The notes: generated by a model not told the origin, from the sequence alone. A stretch of DNA of 6,259 bases from Desulfovibrionaceae bacterium (GCA_900770205.1 CAAGJV010000117.1:1-6259); one strand, 5' to 3'. Positions 1-6,200 are shown, counted from the stretch's first letter. Numbers and translations: made by a program.

Positions 1-238
1 AAAGCGGAAGCAGATACGCGCCTGTTTTTCCGCTCCCTGTACGGGATTGCACCATAATATCGCACCCGTTCATCAGGTACGGCAAGGCTTGGGCCTGCAC
101 AGGCATAAGACGATGCCACCCCGCGCGGGCGCAGGCATCCTGCATCGATCCCGGCAGACTTTCCATGCTGCAGGGGGGGAAGGATCGTTCAGGTTCGCTT
201 ATCTGAATATCATCAATGTTGACCGGGATGTCTACCAT
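1..238 (-). CDS. DEAD-box ATP-dependent RNA helicase, N-terminal part (cut by left edge)
   Basis: This is the first 79 codons of a gene read on the minus strand that continues past position 1. The encoded N-terminus carries the two earliest DEAD-box helicase signatures. One is a Q-motif-like stretch (G-W-H-R-L-M-P-V-Q, glutamine at residue 48), which in the family recognises the adenine of ATP. The other is a Walker A / motif I (S-R-T-G-S-G-K-T, residues 65-72), followed by a Gly-Ala-Tyr-Leu-Leu-Pro tail typical of this family. Family role: ATP-driven RNA duplex unwinding in the cytoplasm, in ribosome assembly, RNA decay or cold adaptation. The start is ATG at 238-236, with AGGA at 250-247, eight bases upstream. 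Motif II (DEAD) and the C-terminal domain lie outside the window, so the subfamily cannot be assigned. The gene has its own promoter and is separated from the ybgF-like gene by a hairpin. Confidence 0.88.
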   Translation of the reverse strand, partial: MVDIPVNIDDIQISEPERSFPPCSMESLPGSMQDACARAGWHRLMPVQAQALPYLMNGCDIMVQSRTGSGKTGAYLLPL

Positions 239-292
239 GCTATGAATCCTGACAAAAATAAAAGAATACAGTCTCTCTGATATAGGCTGGAT

Positions 293-321
293 AGTATATC
301 TGATTATCCCTCTCTTGCCAA
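293..321 (-). promoter_or_regulatory. Sigma70-type promoter of the DEAD-box helicase gene
   Basis: On the minus strand a -35 box TTGGCA (321-316) and a -10 box TATACT (298-293) are separated by exactly 17 bases. Each matches the sigma70 consensus at five of six positions. The predicted transcription start is near 286, giving a pyrimidine-rich leader of about 50 bases before the start codon. It lies directly upstream of the helicase start and after the preceding cluster's hairpin, so the helicase is probably an independent transcription unit. No experimental start is known here. Confidence 0.72.
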
Positions 322-325
322 GAGA
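311..325. repeat. Palindrome overlapping the helicase -35 box (possible operator)
   Basis: TCTCTTG (311-317) and CAAGAGA (319-325) form a perfect seven-base inverted repeat around a single central base. It covers the whole -35 hexamer (316-321) of the helicase promoter. A symmetric site in this position could be bound by a dimeric repressor or activator. It could also be incidental, because it sits close to the terminator hairpin at 338-370. No regulator family can be named from the site. Confidence 0.45.
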
Positions 326-337
326 AGCATTTAACAG

Positions 338-370
338 CAGACCCGGCGCCGAAATCCGGTGCCGGGTCTG
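338..370 (-). terminator. Hairpin terminator after the ileS-lspA-ybgF cluster
   Basis: CAGACCCGGC (338-347) pairs perfectly with GCCGGGTCTG (361-370). The stem continues after one weak position with CCG/CGG around a five-base loop. It begins 25 bases after the stop codon of the ybgF-like gene in the direction of minus-strand transcription. The bases that follow in the minus transcript (TGTTAAATGCTTCTCTT, after an initial C) are only moderately U-rich. It is therefore a strong stem with a weak tail: an imperfect intrinsic terminator, or a 3'-end stabilising stem. Confidence 0.62.
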
Positions 371-395
371 CCGATATAGTCTGAACCTGAAAATC

Positions 396-1253
396 TTACA
401 GCTTATTCTGAGAAATAATCTGTTTAGCGCGCGCAGCCTCAGGCGCCTTGGGGAACTTTTTAACAAGTTCATTAAGCCGCTGCTTGGCCGCAGCCTTCTT
501 ATTAAGCTGAAGGAAGGACATTCCCTGCTTCAGATAGGAGGCAGGAGCCTTGGCACTTCCGGAATAGCCCTCGATCACATTCTGATAAGCCAGCGCTGCC
601 TCTGCATACTTTTTCATCTGATACTGGCATTCTCCCTGCCAGAACCAGGCATTGGATACAAGCTTGTTTTTAGGATAGGTTTTTGTAAAGTCGCTGAACG
701 AACGGAGGGCAGCCTGATAATTTCTGGAGTTGAATGACTTCATGCCGTTATCATAAAGCGCCTGCGCCATATCGGCACTTCCCTGCTGAACAGGTTTTGC
801 CGATGGCTGGGCAGTGTTGGCGGCTGGCTGAACGACAGGAACGGCAGGCTGCAACACCGGAGTTCCCCCCGAAATGATACCTCCCTGCAGCGCCGGCTGC
901 GGAATATTCTCCGCTCCGGGATTCATCTGCAGATCGAGCCCCATCTGGCTTTCAAGAAGATGCAACGCCCTGTCGTGAGCATTCAGCGTTTCAGCCATTT
1001 TCTGAGCACCGCCGGCCTGCTGGAAGGTATAGGAAAGCGAATCCAGCTTTCCTCTGAGTTCCGCGACCTCCTGACGCAGTTCCATAAGCTGCGACCAGCT
1101 ATCGGCCTGGCTTGTCTGGCTGCTGCTCATCTGACGGTTCATCTGATTAACCTGCGCCTGAAGAGCATTGTGCTCACTGCTCGACACGCATGCCGTAAAA
1201 AGCATCGGCAGGCACAGAAGGGAAAACATGAGCCCTGTTTTTCTATAGTTCAT
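396..1253 (-). CDS. ybgF: YbgF/CpoB-like outer-membrane lipoprotein with coiled coil and TPR repeats
   Basis: This 285-residue envelope protein has three parts. Residues 1-21 are a lipoprotein signal peptide ending in the lipobox L-F-T-A-C, with the lipidated cysteine at 22. The following residues (Val, Ser) are not the Asp retention signal, so outer-membrane sorting is likely. Residues about 28-115 are polar and heptad-like, suggesting a coiled coil, and lead into a Pro/Gln/Ala-rich linker (about 118-158). Residues about 162-280 hold three TPR-type units (for example A-L-Y-D-N-G...N-Y-Q-A-A-L). This order of coiled coil, linker and C-terminal TPRs is that of YbgF/CpoB, which in E. coli links the Tol-Pal machine to peptidoglycan synthesis during constriction. 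E. coli CpoB is soluble, whereas this copy is a lipoprotein, and no tol or pal genes are visible nearby. The start is ATG at 1253-1251 with AGGAG eight bases upstream. It is last in the ileS cluster. A general TPR lipoprotein (BamD-like) is less likely given the coiled coil and linker. Confidence 0.82.
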   Translation of the reverse strand: MNYRKTGLMFSLLCLPMLFTACVSSSEHNALQAQVNQMNRQMSSSQTSQADSWSQLMELRQEVAELRGKLDSLSYTFQQAGGAQKMAETLNAHDRALHLLESQMGLDLQMNPGAENIPQPALQGGIISGGTPVLQPAVPVVQPAANTAQPSAKPVQQGSADMAQALYDNGMKSFNSRNYQAALRSFSDFTKTYPKNKLVSNAWFWQGECQYQMKKYAEAALAYQNVIEGYSGSAKAPASYLKQGMSFLQLNKKAAAKQRLNELVKKFPKAPEAARAKQIISQNKL

Positions 1254-1372
1254 ACTCTTTTCTCCTGCCTAGCGGGAAAATGACGCCCGCTTATCGTCAT
1301 GGGAGGGCAACCTCAACATGCGCAGCCTCCCTGTTTTCCATAATCCCGGCTTCTTTCAATAACACCGATACA
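1254..1372 (-). other. Structured intergenic spacer upstream of the ybgF-like gene
   Basis: This 119-base spacer holds three inverted repeats: 1301-1306 with 1326-1331 (GGGAGG/CCTCCC), 1281-1285 with 1295-1299 (TGACG/CGTCA), and 1271-1276 with 1286-1291 (AGCGGG/CCCGCT). The last two interleave, so they cannot both form in one RNA. The innermost stem ends just before the AGGAG ribosome-binding site (1262-1266). I find no convincing sigma70 promoter, so the ybgF-like gene is probably reached by read-through from upstream. A reading frame that starts inside the preceding gene also runs through part of the spacer (see findings). Confidence 0.4.
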
Positions 1373-1816
1373 TTACTTTTTCGGAGAATTCCTTCTGTCC
1401 GGGCATCCGAAAGACCACGCATCGCCTGCCGTAGAAGATATCTGCTGTGCATCCTCCAGACAAGACAGATTTTCAGACTGAGGCTGCGAAACCTCTTCCA
1501 CGGCGGAAGATTGCCCGCCTGTCAGAGAATGCTCCCCGCTCTGCTCAATCACGGCGTTTTCAGCCCCGAAGTCCTTGCGTTCTGCCTCCATTCTGGCCCG
1601 GATATCTATCTTCTCCTTGCTCGCATGCTTTCTGCCAATAAAATAATAGGCAACTCCTGCCACGCAGGGAAGAAACACACAAGCCAGCATCCAGCGGTAT
1701 TTTTCCTTCGGAGTAGGAAAATCGTGATACATGGCATGCTTCAAAGCCCACATATTCGGCAATGCCGGTCCAATCAGCATGAGAAGCTGTTCGCTGCTGA
1801 GATCGGAAATAAGCAT
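1373..1816 (-). CDS. Small membrane protein, PLDc_N-like, with long hydrophilic tail
   Basis: This 147-residue protein has two apolar segments near its N-terminus. The first (about 10-25) contains P-A-L-P-N-M-W. The second is a clear transmembrane helix (about 42-60) that follows K-Y-R-W and ends in A-Y-Y-F-I-G-R-K. The pattern W-x(n)-F-L-P-x(2)-A-G-x(2)-Y-Y-F-x-G-R resembles the PLDc_N domain, a short membrane module found alone or in front of phospholipase D enzymes. No catalytic PLD (HKD) motif is present. Residues from about 65 onward are charged and Gln/Ser/Glu-rich, without recognisable domain structure, and probably lie in the cytoplasm. Function is unknown. The start is ATG at 1816-1814, two bases after the lspA stop, with AGGAG inside the end of lspA, so translation is likely coupled to it. 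The domain assignment is a pattern judgement, not a search result. Confidence 0.7.
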   Translation of the reverse strand: MLISDLSSEQLLMLIGPALPNMWALKHAMYHDFPTPKEKYRWMLACVFLPCVAGVAYYFIGRKHASKEKIDIRARMEAERKDFGAENAVIEQSGEHSLTGGQSSAVEEVSQPQSENLSCLEDAQQISSTAGDAWSFGCPDRRNSPKK

Positions 1817-1818
1817 GA

Positions 1819-2319
1819 TTAGGTTCTCCTGTTCTCTTCACTGTCCTGTCTCAGAAGAATGATTCCGGCAAAGAACACACCAAGGCAGATGGCCACATCC
1901 GCCACGTTGAATGCCGGCCAGTGCCACTGCCCCCAGTACACGTCCATAAAATCAGTGACGGCTCTCCTGAAGATGCGGTCGATAAGGTTTCCTGCCGCCC
2001 CTCCGAGGATGCTCCCCAGGCCGAAAAAAAGCACACGGCTGTGAGGAGATGTTCTTACCAGGTGTACAATCATCCCGCCGACAACAATCGCCGCCGCCCC
2101 AAAAAGCCAGAACTGCCAGTTCGTTTCTTCACTGTTCAGAAATCCGAAAGCAGCGCCACGGTTCAACACATGGACAATGTTGAAACACCCATCAATAACG
2201 CTGAATCCTTCTCCTACGGCAAGGCTTGAGCGTATGGATGCCTTGGTAAGCTGGTCCAGCACAAGCCAGACCAGCCCTACGGAAAAAACAGCGATATGGC
2301 GGTTCAGCTCGCCTCTCAC
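1819..2319 (-). CDS. lspA: Lipoprotein signal peptidase (signal peptidase II)
   Basis: LspA is the inner-membrane aspartyl protease that cuts the signal peptide off diacylated prolipoproteins just before the lipidated cysteine. All the family's conserved blocks are present in the 166-residue product: V-L-D-Q-L-T-K (Asp22), N-R-G-A-A-F-G (53-59), G-N-L-I-D-R (110-115, catalytic Asp114) and F-N-V-A-D (137-141, catalytic Asp141). Four apolar segments match the usual four-helix topology, and the length is typical. I chose the GTG start at 2319-2317 because it overlaps the ileS stop as GTGA, has GGGGAG five bases upstream and gives the family length. An in-frame ATG at 2379 would add 20 polar residues that lie inside ileS and has no support. 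Coupling to ileS is common in bacteria. The lipoprotein two genes downstream is an expected substrate. Confidence 0.95.
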   Translation of the reverse strand: MRGELNRHIAVFSVGLVWLVLDQLTKASIRSSLAVGEGFSVIDGCFNIVHVLNRGAAFGFLNSEETNWQFWLFGAAAIVVGGMIVHLVRTSPHSRVLFFGLGSILGGAAGNLIDRIFRRAVTDFMDVYWGQWHWPAFNVADVAICLGVFFAGIILLRQDSEENRRT

Positions 2320-5174
2320 GCCTTCTCCCCACCGGCGCTCTCTTCCAGAGCCTTCATGACTTCCGCACAGCGAGGGCACAAGGTAGGCCGATCTGCATCA
2401 GAACCAAGTTCTTCGGAATACATCCAGCAGCGTTCACATTTTTCTCCCCCGGCCTTGCGGACACGTACGGCAAGCCCCGGGCATTCATCGAGCTGCGCCG
2501 AAGCAAGAGCGTCCACAGGAGCATCCTTGAAGTCTGCAACATCCAGCTGGGAAACAATGCAGATGGAGCGCATATCAGCGCCGCTGTCGGCAATGGCGGA
2601 ACGAAGCTTGTCATCGACATACAGCGTGACATGCGTATCAAGTGCGTGGCCAACAACCCCTTCCTTGCGCAGAGGTTCAATAGCCCGTGTCACGCCGGCC
2701 CGGATATCCATGACCATTTCCCAGGCACCGCGTTCATCATCGGAAAGCCTGTACTCTGCCACATCTTTCTGCGGCAGAGCAAACACCGTAATCACGGGCT
2801 TTCCTTCTCCATCCACTGGTTTCAGAGCTTCCGGCAGGTAGCGGAACACTTCCTCCGCCGTAAAGCTCATGATGGGAGCCATATCTCTCAGCATGATAAG
2901 CAGCATCTGATACAGGGCGCTCTGTGCGGAACGGCGCTCTTCGCTGTCTGGCAGAGAAGAGTACAGCCTGTCCTTGAGAACATCGAGGTAAAAGGCAGAA
3001 AGCTCTGTCGCGCACAGACCGTGCAGTCCCTGAAAAACCTTGTGGAATTCATATTCCTGATATGCTGTTTCCGCAGATTCATGAAAGGCGGCAACAAGGC
3101 TGAGTGCATAGCGGTCCAGAGGCTTCATCCGGCTGAAGGAAACAATATCTTCGGGACGAAGATCGTGAATGCTGCCGAGAAGATAGCGGCAGGTATTGCG
3201 GATACGGCGATAGGCATCAACAAGACGCTTCATGATTTCTTCCGAATAGCGGATATCTTCACGGTAATCCACCGAAGCTACCCATAAGCGAAGAAGTTCC
3301 GCGCCGTATTTGTCGATCACTTCCTGAGGAGCCACCACGTTGCCGATGGACTTTGACATCTTGCGGCCCGTTCCATCAACAACATAGCCATGCGTGAGAA
3401 CAGCCTTGTACGGAGGTATATCTCTGGTGCCCACCGAAGCCAGAAGAGAACTGTGGAACCAGCCGCGATGCTGATCGGAACCTTCTAGGTACAGATCTGC
3501 CGGAACACGCCCCCGCTTTTCCATAACAGCGGCAAAGCTGGTACCGGAATCAAACCACACATCGAGAATATCGTCTTCCTTTTCCCAGTGCTTTCCTCCG
3601 CAGTGCGGGCACACAATCCCTTCCGGCGCAATCTCGTTCACATCGTGTTCATACCAGTAGTCGCACCCTGTAGGATGAGAGGCAAAACGCCCTGCTATCT
3701 CCTTCATCCACGCAGGATCGTTCCACACTTCACCGCAGTCTTTGCAGATAAGGGCGAGGATCGGTACGCCCCACATGCGCTGGCGGGAAATGCACCAGTC
3801 CGGGCGGGATTCCACCATGTTGTAAATACGGCCCTGCCCCCAGGAAGGTATCCATTTCACCTTGTTCTGAATGGCATCCAGCGCCTTGGTACGCAGGCCG
3901 TTGGGTTCCATACCTATAAACCACTGCGTAGTAGCACGGAAAATGACAGGGTTCTTGCAGCGCCAGCAGCAGGGATACGAATGCGAAATATCCTGGCGCG
4001 CAAGCAGGTTGCCAACCTCCTGAACCTTGGCGATAACTTCAGGATTGGCATCGAAAACCTGCATACCTGCAAAAAATTCCACGGTTGGCAGGAAACGCCC
4101 TTCATCGTCCAGCGGAGAATACGCCTCAAGGCCGTACTTCAAGCCCACTTCATAGTCTTCGCGGCCATGGCCGGGAGCCGTATGAACGCAGCCTGTACCG
4201 GCATCCAGCGTAACATGTTCTCCGTTGATGATGAGAGACGCCCTGTCAATGAAAGGATGCCGTGCTTCCATCTTCTCCAGTCTGTCGCCGGTAGTTTCCC
4301 CAAGTACGGTATATTCCTCCCAGCCGAAGGTCTTCGCACAGCCTTCCACAAGCTCGGCAGCAAGAATATACTGGCTGCCCTGCACTTCCACCAGAGCATA
4401 CTTGAATTCCGGATGAACGCATACGGCAAGGTTGCTCGGCAGTGTCCAGGGAGTCGTCGTCCAGATAACAATATATGTGCGGGAAACATCCGCCTGAGGA
4501 AACACGTCCTTCAATTTAGGATCAGGCAGGGGGAAGCGAACATAGATGGAGGGCGAGGTCAGATCACGGTATTCCACTTCCGCTTCCGCCAGAGCCGTTT
4601 TGCAGTGGCAGCACCAGTAGATGGGCTTTTTGCTGCGCACCACGCTCCCGCGTTCCACAAATGTGGCGAGTTCAGCGGCTGTTACGGATTCATAGGCAGG
4701 ATCCATAGACATATAAGGGTGTTCCCAATCACCAAGAACACCAAGGCGCTTGAATTCCTTGCGCTGGATATCAAGAAACTTCTGCGCGTACTGGCGGCAG
4801 CGCTTGCGGATAACGTGGGCAGGCAGCTCCTTTTTCTTTTCCCCAAGCTCCAGTTCCACATTATGTTCTATCGGCAGGCCGTGGCAGTCCCAGCCGGGAA
4901 TATATCCGGTTTTCCAGCCCATGAGGTTGCGGGACTTGATGATCATATCCTTCAGAATCTTATTAAGCGCCGTTCCAAGATGGATATGCCCGTTGGCATA
5001 GGGGGGGCCATCGTGCAGCACAAAGCTCCCGCGTGCTCCAGAAGCATCCTGCATCAGCTGAAACACGTTTTTTTCTTCCCAGAACTTCAGCATTTCCGGT
5101 TCTTTCTGAACCAGATTTGCTTTCATGGGAAAACCAGTGACAGGCAGATTCAATGTTTTCTTATATTCAGCCAT
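2316..5174 (-). CDS. ileS: Isoleucyl-tRNA synthetase
   Basis: IleS charges tRNA-Ile with isoleucine in the cytoplasm using ATP, and hydrolyses mischarged valine. The 952-residue product is a complete class I synthetase. The HIGH-region block is P-P-Y-A-N-G-H-I-H-L-G-T (signature H65-L-G-T68). The editing (CP1) domain spans roughly 195-400, with W-T-T-T-P-W (238-243) and the editing-site Asp340. The catalytic lysine loop is K-M-S-K-S (605-609), followed by the anticodon-binding helical domain. Three Cys4 zinc sites can be read: C188/C191 with C403/C406, C477/C480 with C522/C525, and the C-terminal C913/C916/C933/C936. The first two resemble the Thermus-type enzyme and the last the E. coli C-terminal zinc site. 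The start is ATG at 5174-5172, with AGGAGG eight bases upstream. The frame stays open up to 5462, but that extension has no family similarity and overlaps the divergent gene. It is first in the cluster and overlaps lspA by four bases. Confidence 0.98.
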   Translation of the reverse strand: MAEYKKTLNLPVTGFPMKANLVQKEPEMLKFWEEKNVFQLMQDASGARGSFVLHDGPPYANGHIHLGTALNKILKDMIIKSRNLMGWKTGYIPGWDCHGLPIEHNVELELGEKKKELPAHVIRKRCRQYAQKFLDIQRKEFKRLGVLGDWEHPYMSMDPAYESVTAAELATFVERGSVVRSKKPIYWCCHCKTALAEAEVEYRDLTSPSIYVRFPLPDPKLKDVFPQADVSRTYIVIWTTTPWTLPSNLAVCVHPEFKYALVEVQGSQYILAAELVEGCAKTFGWEEYTVLGETTGDRLEKMEARHPFIDRASLIINGEHVTLDAGTGCVHTAPGHGREDYEVGLKYGLEAYSPLDDEGRFLPTVEFFAGMQVFDANPEVIAKVQEVGNLLARQDISHSYPCCWRCKNPVIFRATTQWFIGMEPNGLRTKALDAIQNKVKWIPSWGQGRIYNMVESRPDWCISRQRMWGVPILALICKDCGEVWNDPAWMKEIAGRFASHPTGCDYWYEHDVNEIAPEGIVCPHCGGKHWEKEDDILDVWFDSGTSFAAVMEKRGRVPADLYLEGSDQHRGWFHSSLLASVGTRDIPPYKAVLTHGYVVDGTGRKMSKSIGNVVAPQEVIDKYGAELLRLWVASVDYREDIRYSEEIMKRLVDAYRRIRNTCRYLLGSIHDLRPEDIVSFSRMKPLDRYALSLVAAFHESAETAYQEYEFHKVFQGLHGLCATELSAFYLDVLKDRLYSSLPDSEERRSAQSALYQMLLIMLRDMAPIMSFTAEEVFRYLPEALKPVDGEGKPVITVFALPQKDVAEYRLSDDERGAWEMVMDIRAGVTRAIEPLRKEGVVGHALDTHVTLYVDDKLRSAIADSGADMRSICIVSQLDVADFKDAPVDALASAQLDECPGLAVRVRKAGGEKCERCWMYSEELGSDADRPTLCPRCAEVMKALEESAGGEKA
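2325..2330 (-). promoter_or_regulatory. lspA ribosome-binding site inside the ileS end
   Basis: GGGGAG on the minus strand lies five bases before the GTG codon at 2319-2317. This site, together with the GTGA stop-start overlap, decides the lspA start in favour of GTG over the upstream in-frame ATG at 2379. It implies that ribosomes finishing ileS can reinitiate on lspA. Confidence 0.75.
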
Positions 5175-5182
5175 GAGGCTTT

Positions 5183-5188
5183 CCTCCT
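5183..5188 (-). promoter_or_regulatory. ileS ribosome-binding site
   Basis: A perfect AGGAGG on the minus strand is placed eight bases before the ATG at 5174-5172. It fixes the ileS start and rules out the longer open frame upstream. Confidence 0.85.
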
Positions 5189-5255
5189 GACGCGAATGCG
5201 CCATGATATGCATTACGGGGTACGCAACAAAAGACTGCTTTCCAAAAGCAAAAAA

Positions 5256-5288
5256 ATTATGTTTTCCCGTGTCTGGCTCAAATGTCAA
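5256..5288 (-). promoter_or_regulatory. Possible ileS promoter
   Basis: A perfect -35-type hexamer TTGACA (5288-5283) and a -10-like CATAAT (5261-5256) lie on the minus strand upstream of ileS. The gap between them is 21 bases, too long for a standard sigma70 promoter, so the pairing is doubtful. One element may be used with a different partner. The leader from here to ileS would be about 75 bases. I see no T-box or other riboswitch in it. Confidence 0.3.
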
Positions 5289-5340
5289 GCGTAATTTGCC
5301 AAACTTTCCTTGTCTGGACTGACACGCACTTTCTCTTTTA

Positions 5341-5369
5341 TTGACGACAGGACTTATGAATCCTATCGT
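5341..5369 (+). promoter_or_regulatory. Sigma70-type promoter of the MBL-fold gene
   Basis: TTGACG (5341-5346) and TATCGT (5364-5369) are separated by 17 bases on the plus strand. The -35 matches at five of six positions and the -10 at four. The predicted transcription start near 5376 falls at the edge of the ribosome-binding site, giving a very short leader of about 12 bases. Good -35 and spacing, but a weak -10. Confidence 0.5.
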
Positions 5370-5376
5370 AAGAAGA

Positions 5377-5383
5377 GGGAGGG
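5377..5383 (+). promoter_or_regulatory. Ribosome-binding site of the MBL-fold gene
   Basis: GGGAGGG ends four bases before the ATG at 5388-5390. It favours that start over an in-frame ATG at 5310, which would add 26 polar residues that do not resemble the family's N-terminus and would lie upstream of and across the proposed promoter. Confidence 0.75.
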
Positions 5384-5387
5384 TTCC

Positions 5388-6197
5388 ATGGATAAACTTC
5401 TGGTTCTCGGTACGGGGGCGGCAAGGGCCATGCATTACTACAACACATGTTTTCTGCTGCAATCGGCATCAGGAAACATGCTGGTGGACGGCGGAGGGGG
5501 AAACGGTATTCTGCGCCAGCTCACGAACGCCGGCATTTCTCTGAACTCTCTCAAAAATATCTTCGTTACCCATGAGCATATCGACCATTCTCTGGGCATT
5601 CTATGGCTCATACGGATGAATGCCTCACTCTTTCTTGCAGGAAAGAGAAGGGAAACACTTACCATTCGCTGTCATGAAGAACTGGCGGAAAAAATTCGTC
5701 TTATCTGCAGTCTGACACTAAGTGCCAAACAGCTCTCCGCCCTTGATTCCGGCATTTCCATATCCCCCGTACACGATGGAGAAGCTCTTTCCATAGCCGG
5801 CCACACAGTCACATTTTTCGATACGCACTCTGCCAAAGCCAAGCAATATGGTTTCCATATGGAAAGCGGAAGCGGGCAACGCCTTGTCTGCACGGGGGAT
5901 GAACCCTGCCATCCTTCCTGTGAACAGTATGTCGATGGGGCAGACTGGCTTCTTCATGAGGCTTTCTGCCTGGAAAAAGACTCTCCCCTTTTTCATCCTC
6001 ATGACATAGGGCATGGAACGGTAAAGGAAGCGGCCCTTCTCGCCCAGAAAAACAATGTCAGGAATCTTGTTCTCTGGCATACGGAAGACAGCGCAACCCT
6101 GGGAAGAAGAAAGGAACTCTACACGGAAGAAGCCCGCCAGTATTTTCATGGAAATATTTTCATCCCAAACGATCTGGAGAATATTTCTCTGTCATAA
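5388..6197 (+). CDS. RNase Z-like MBL-fold metal-dependent hydrolase
   Basis: This is a 269-residue metallo-beta-lactamase-fold enzyme with no signal peptide, so it is probably cytoplasmic. The fold's metal ligands are visible in order: L-V-D-G-G-G (32-37), the hallmark T-H-E-H-I-D-H (His62, His64, Asp66, His67), His147 in the third motif, Asp171 in T-G-D-E-P and His231 in V-L-W-H-T. The N-terminal L-G-T-G and the blocks L-L-H-E-A-F (188-193) and G-H-G-T-V (208-212) are like those of the RNase Z (ElaC) branch. Only 23 residues separate His147 and Asp171. In tRNase Z this interval is much longer and carries the arm that grips tRNA, so a tRNA 3'-processing role is doubtful and the substrate is unknown. 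The start is ATG at 5388 with GGGAGGG just upstream. It is divergent from ileS with its own putative promoter, and single-gene transcription is likely because a terminator follows directly. Confidence 0.88.
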   Translation: MDKLLVLGTGAARAMHYYNTCFLLQSASGNMLVDGGGGNGILRQLTNAGISLNSLKNIFVTHEHIDHSLGILWLIRMNASLFLAGKRRETLTIRCHEELAEKIRLICSLTLSAKQLSALDSGISISPVHDGEALSIAGHTVTFFDTHSAKAKQYGFHMESGSGQRLVCTGDEPCHPSCEQYVDGADWLLHEAFCLEKDSPLFHPHDIGHGTVKEAALLAQKNNVRNLVLWHTEDSATLGRRKELYTEEARQYFHGNIFIPNDLENISLS

Positions 6198-6200
6198 AAA

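Noticed and set aside
315..737. Plus-strand frame opposite the ybgF-like gene
   Set aside because: It starts inside the helicase promoter/terminator region and runs antisense to a lipoprotein gene with a lipobox and TPR repeats. No family signature is visible.
3588..5294. Long 568-codon plus-strand open frame opposite ileS
   Set aside because: It is the antisense shadow of a complete, motif-verified ileS gene. The translation shows no recognisable domain, and there is no good ribosome-binding site.
5175..5300. T-box or attenuator leader in front of ileS
   Set aside because: No T-box motif or terminator is present. The only small stem (GCTTT/AAAGC in 5237-5251) follows rather than precedes the U-run on the minus strand.
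5298..5317. Sigma54-type -24/-12 promoter (TGGCA...) upstream of ileS
   Set aside because: The spacing between the GG and GC doublets is ten rather than twelve bases, so the element does not fit.
5175..5462. N-terminal extension of ileS by 96 codons
   Set aside because: The frame is open, but the residues do not look like IleS. A perfect AGGAGG precedes the internal ATG, and the extension would overlap the divergent MBL gene.
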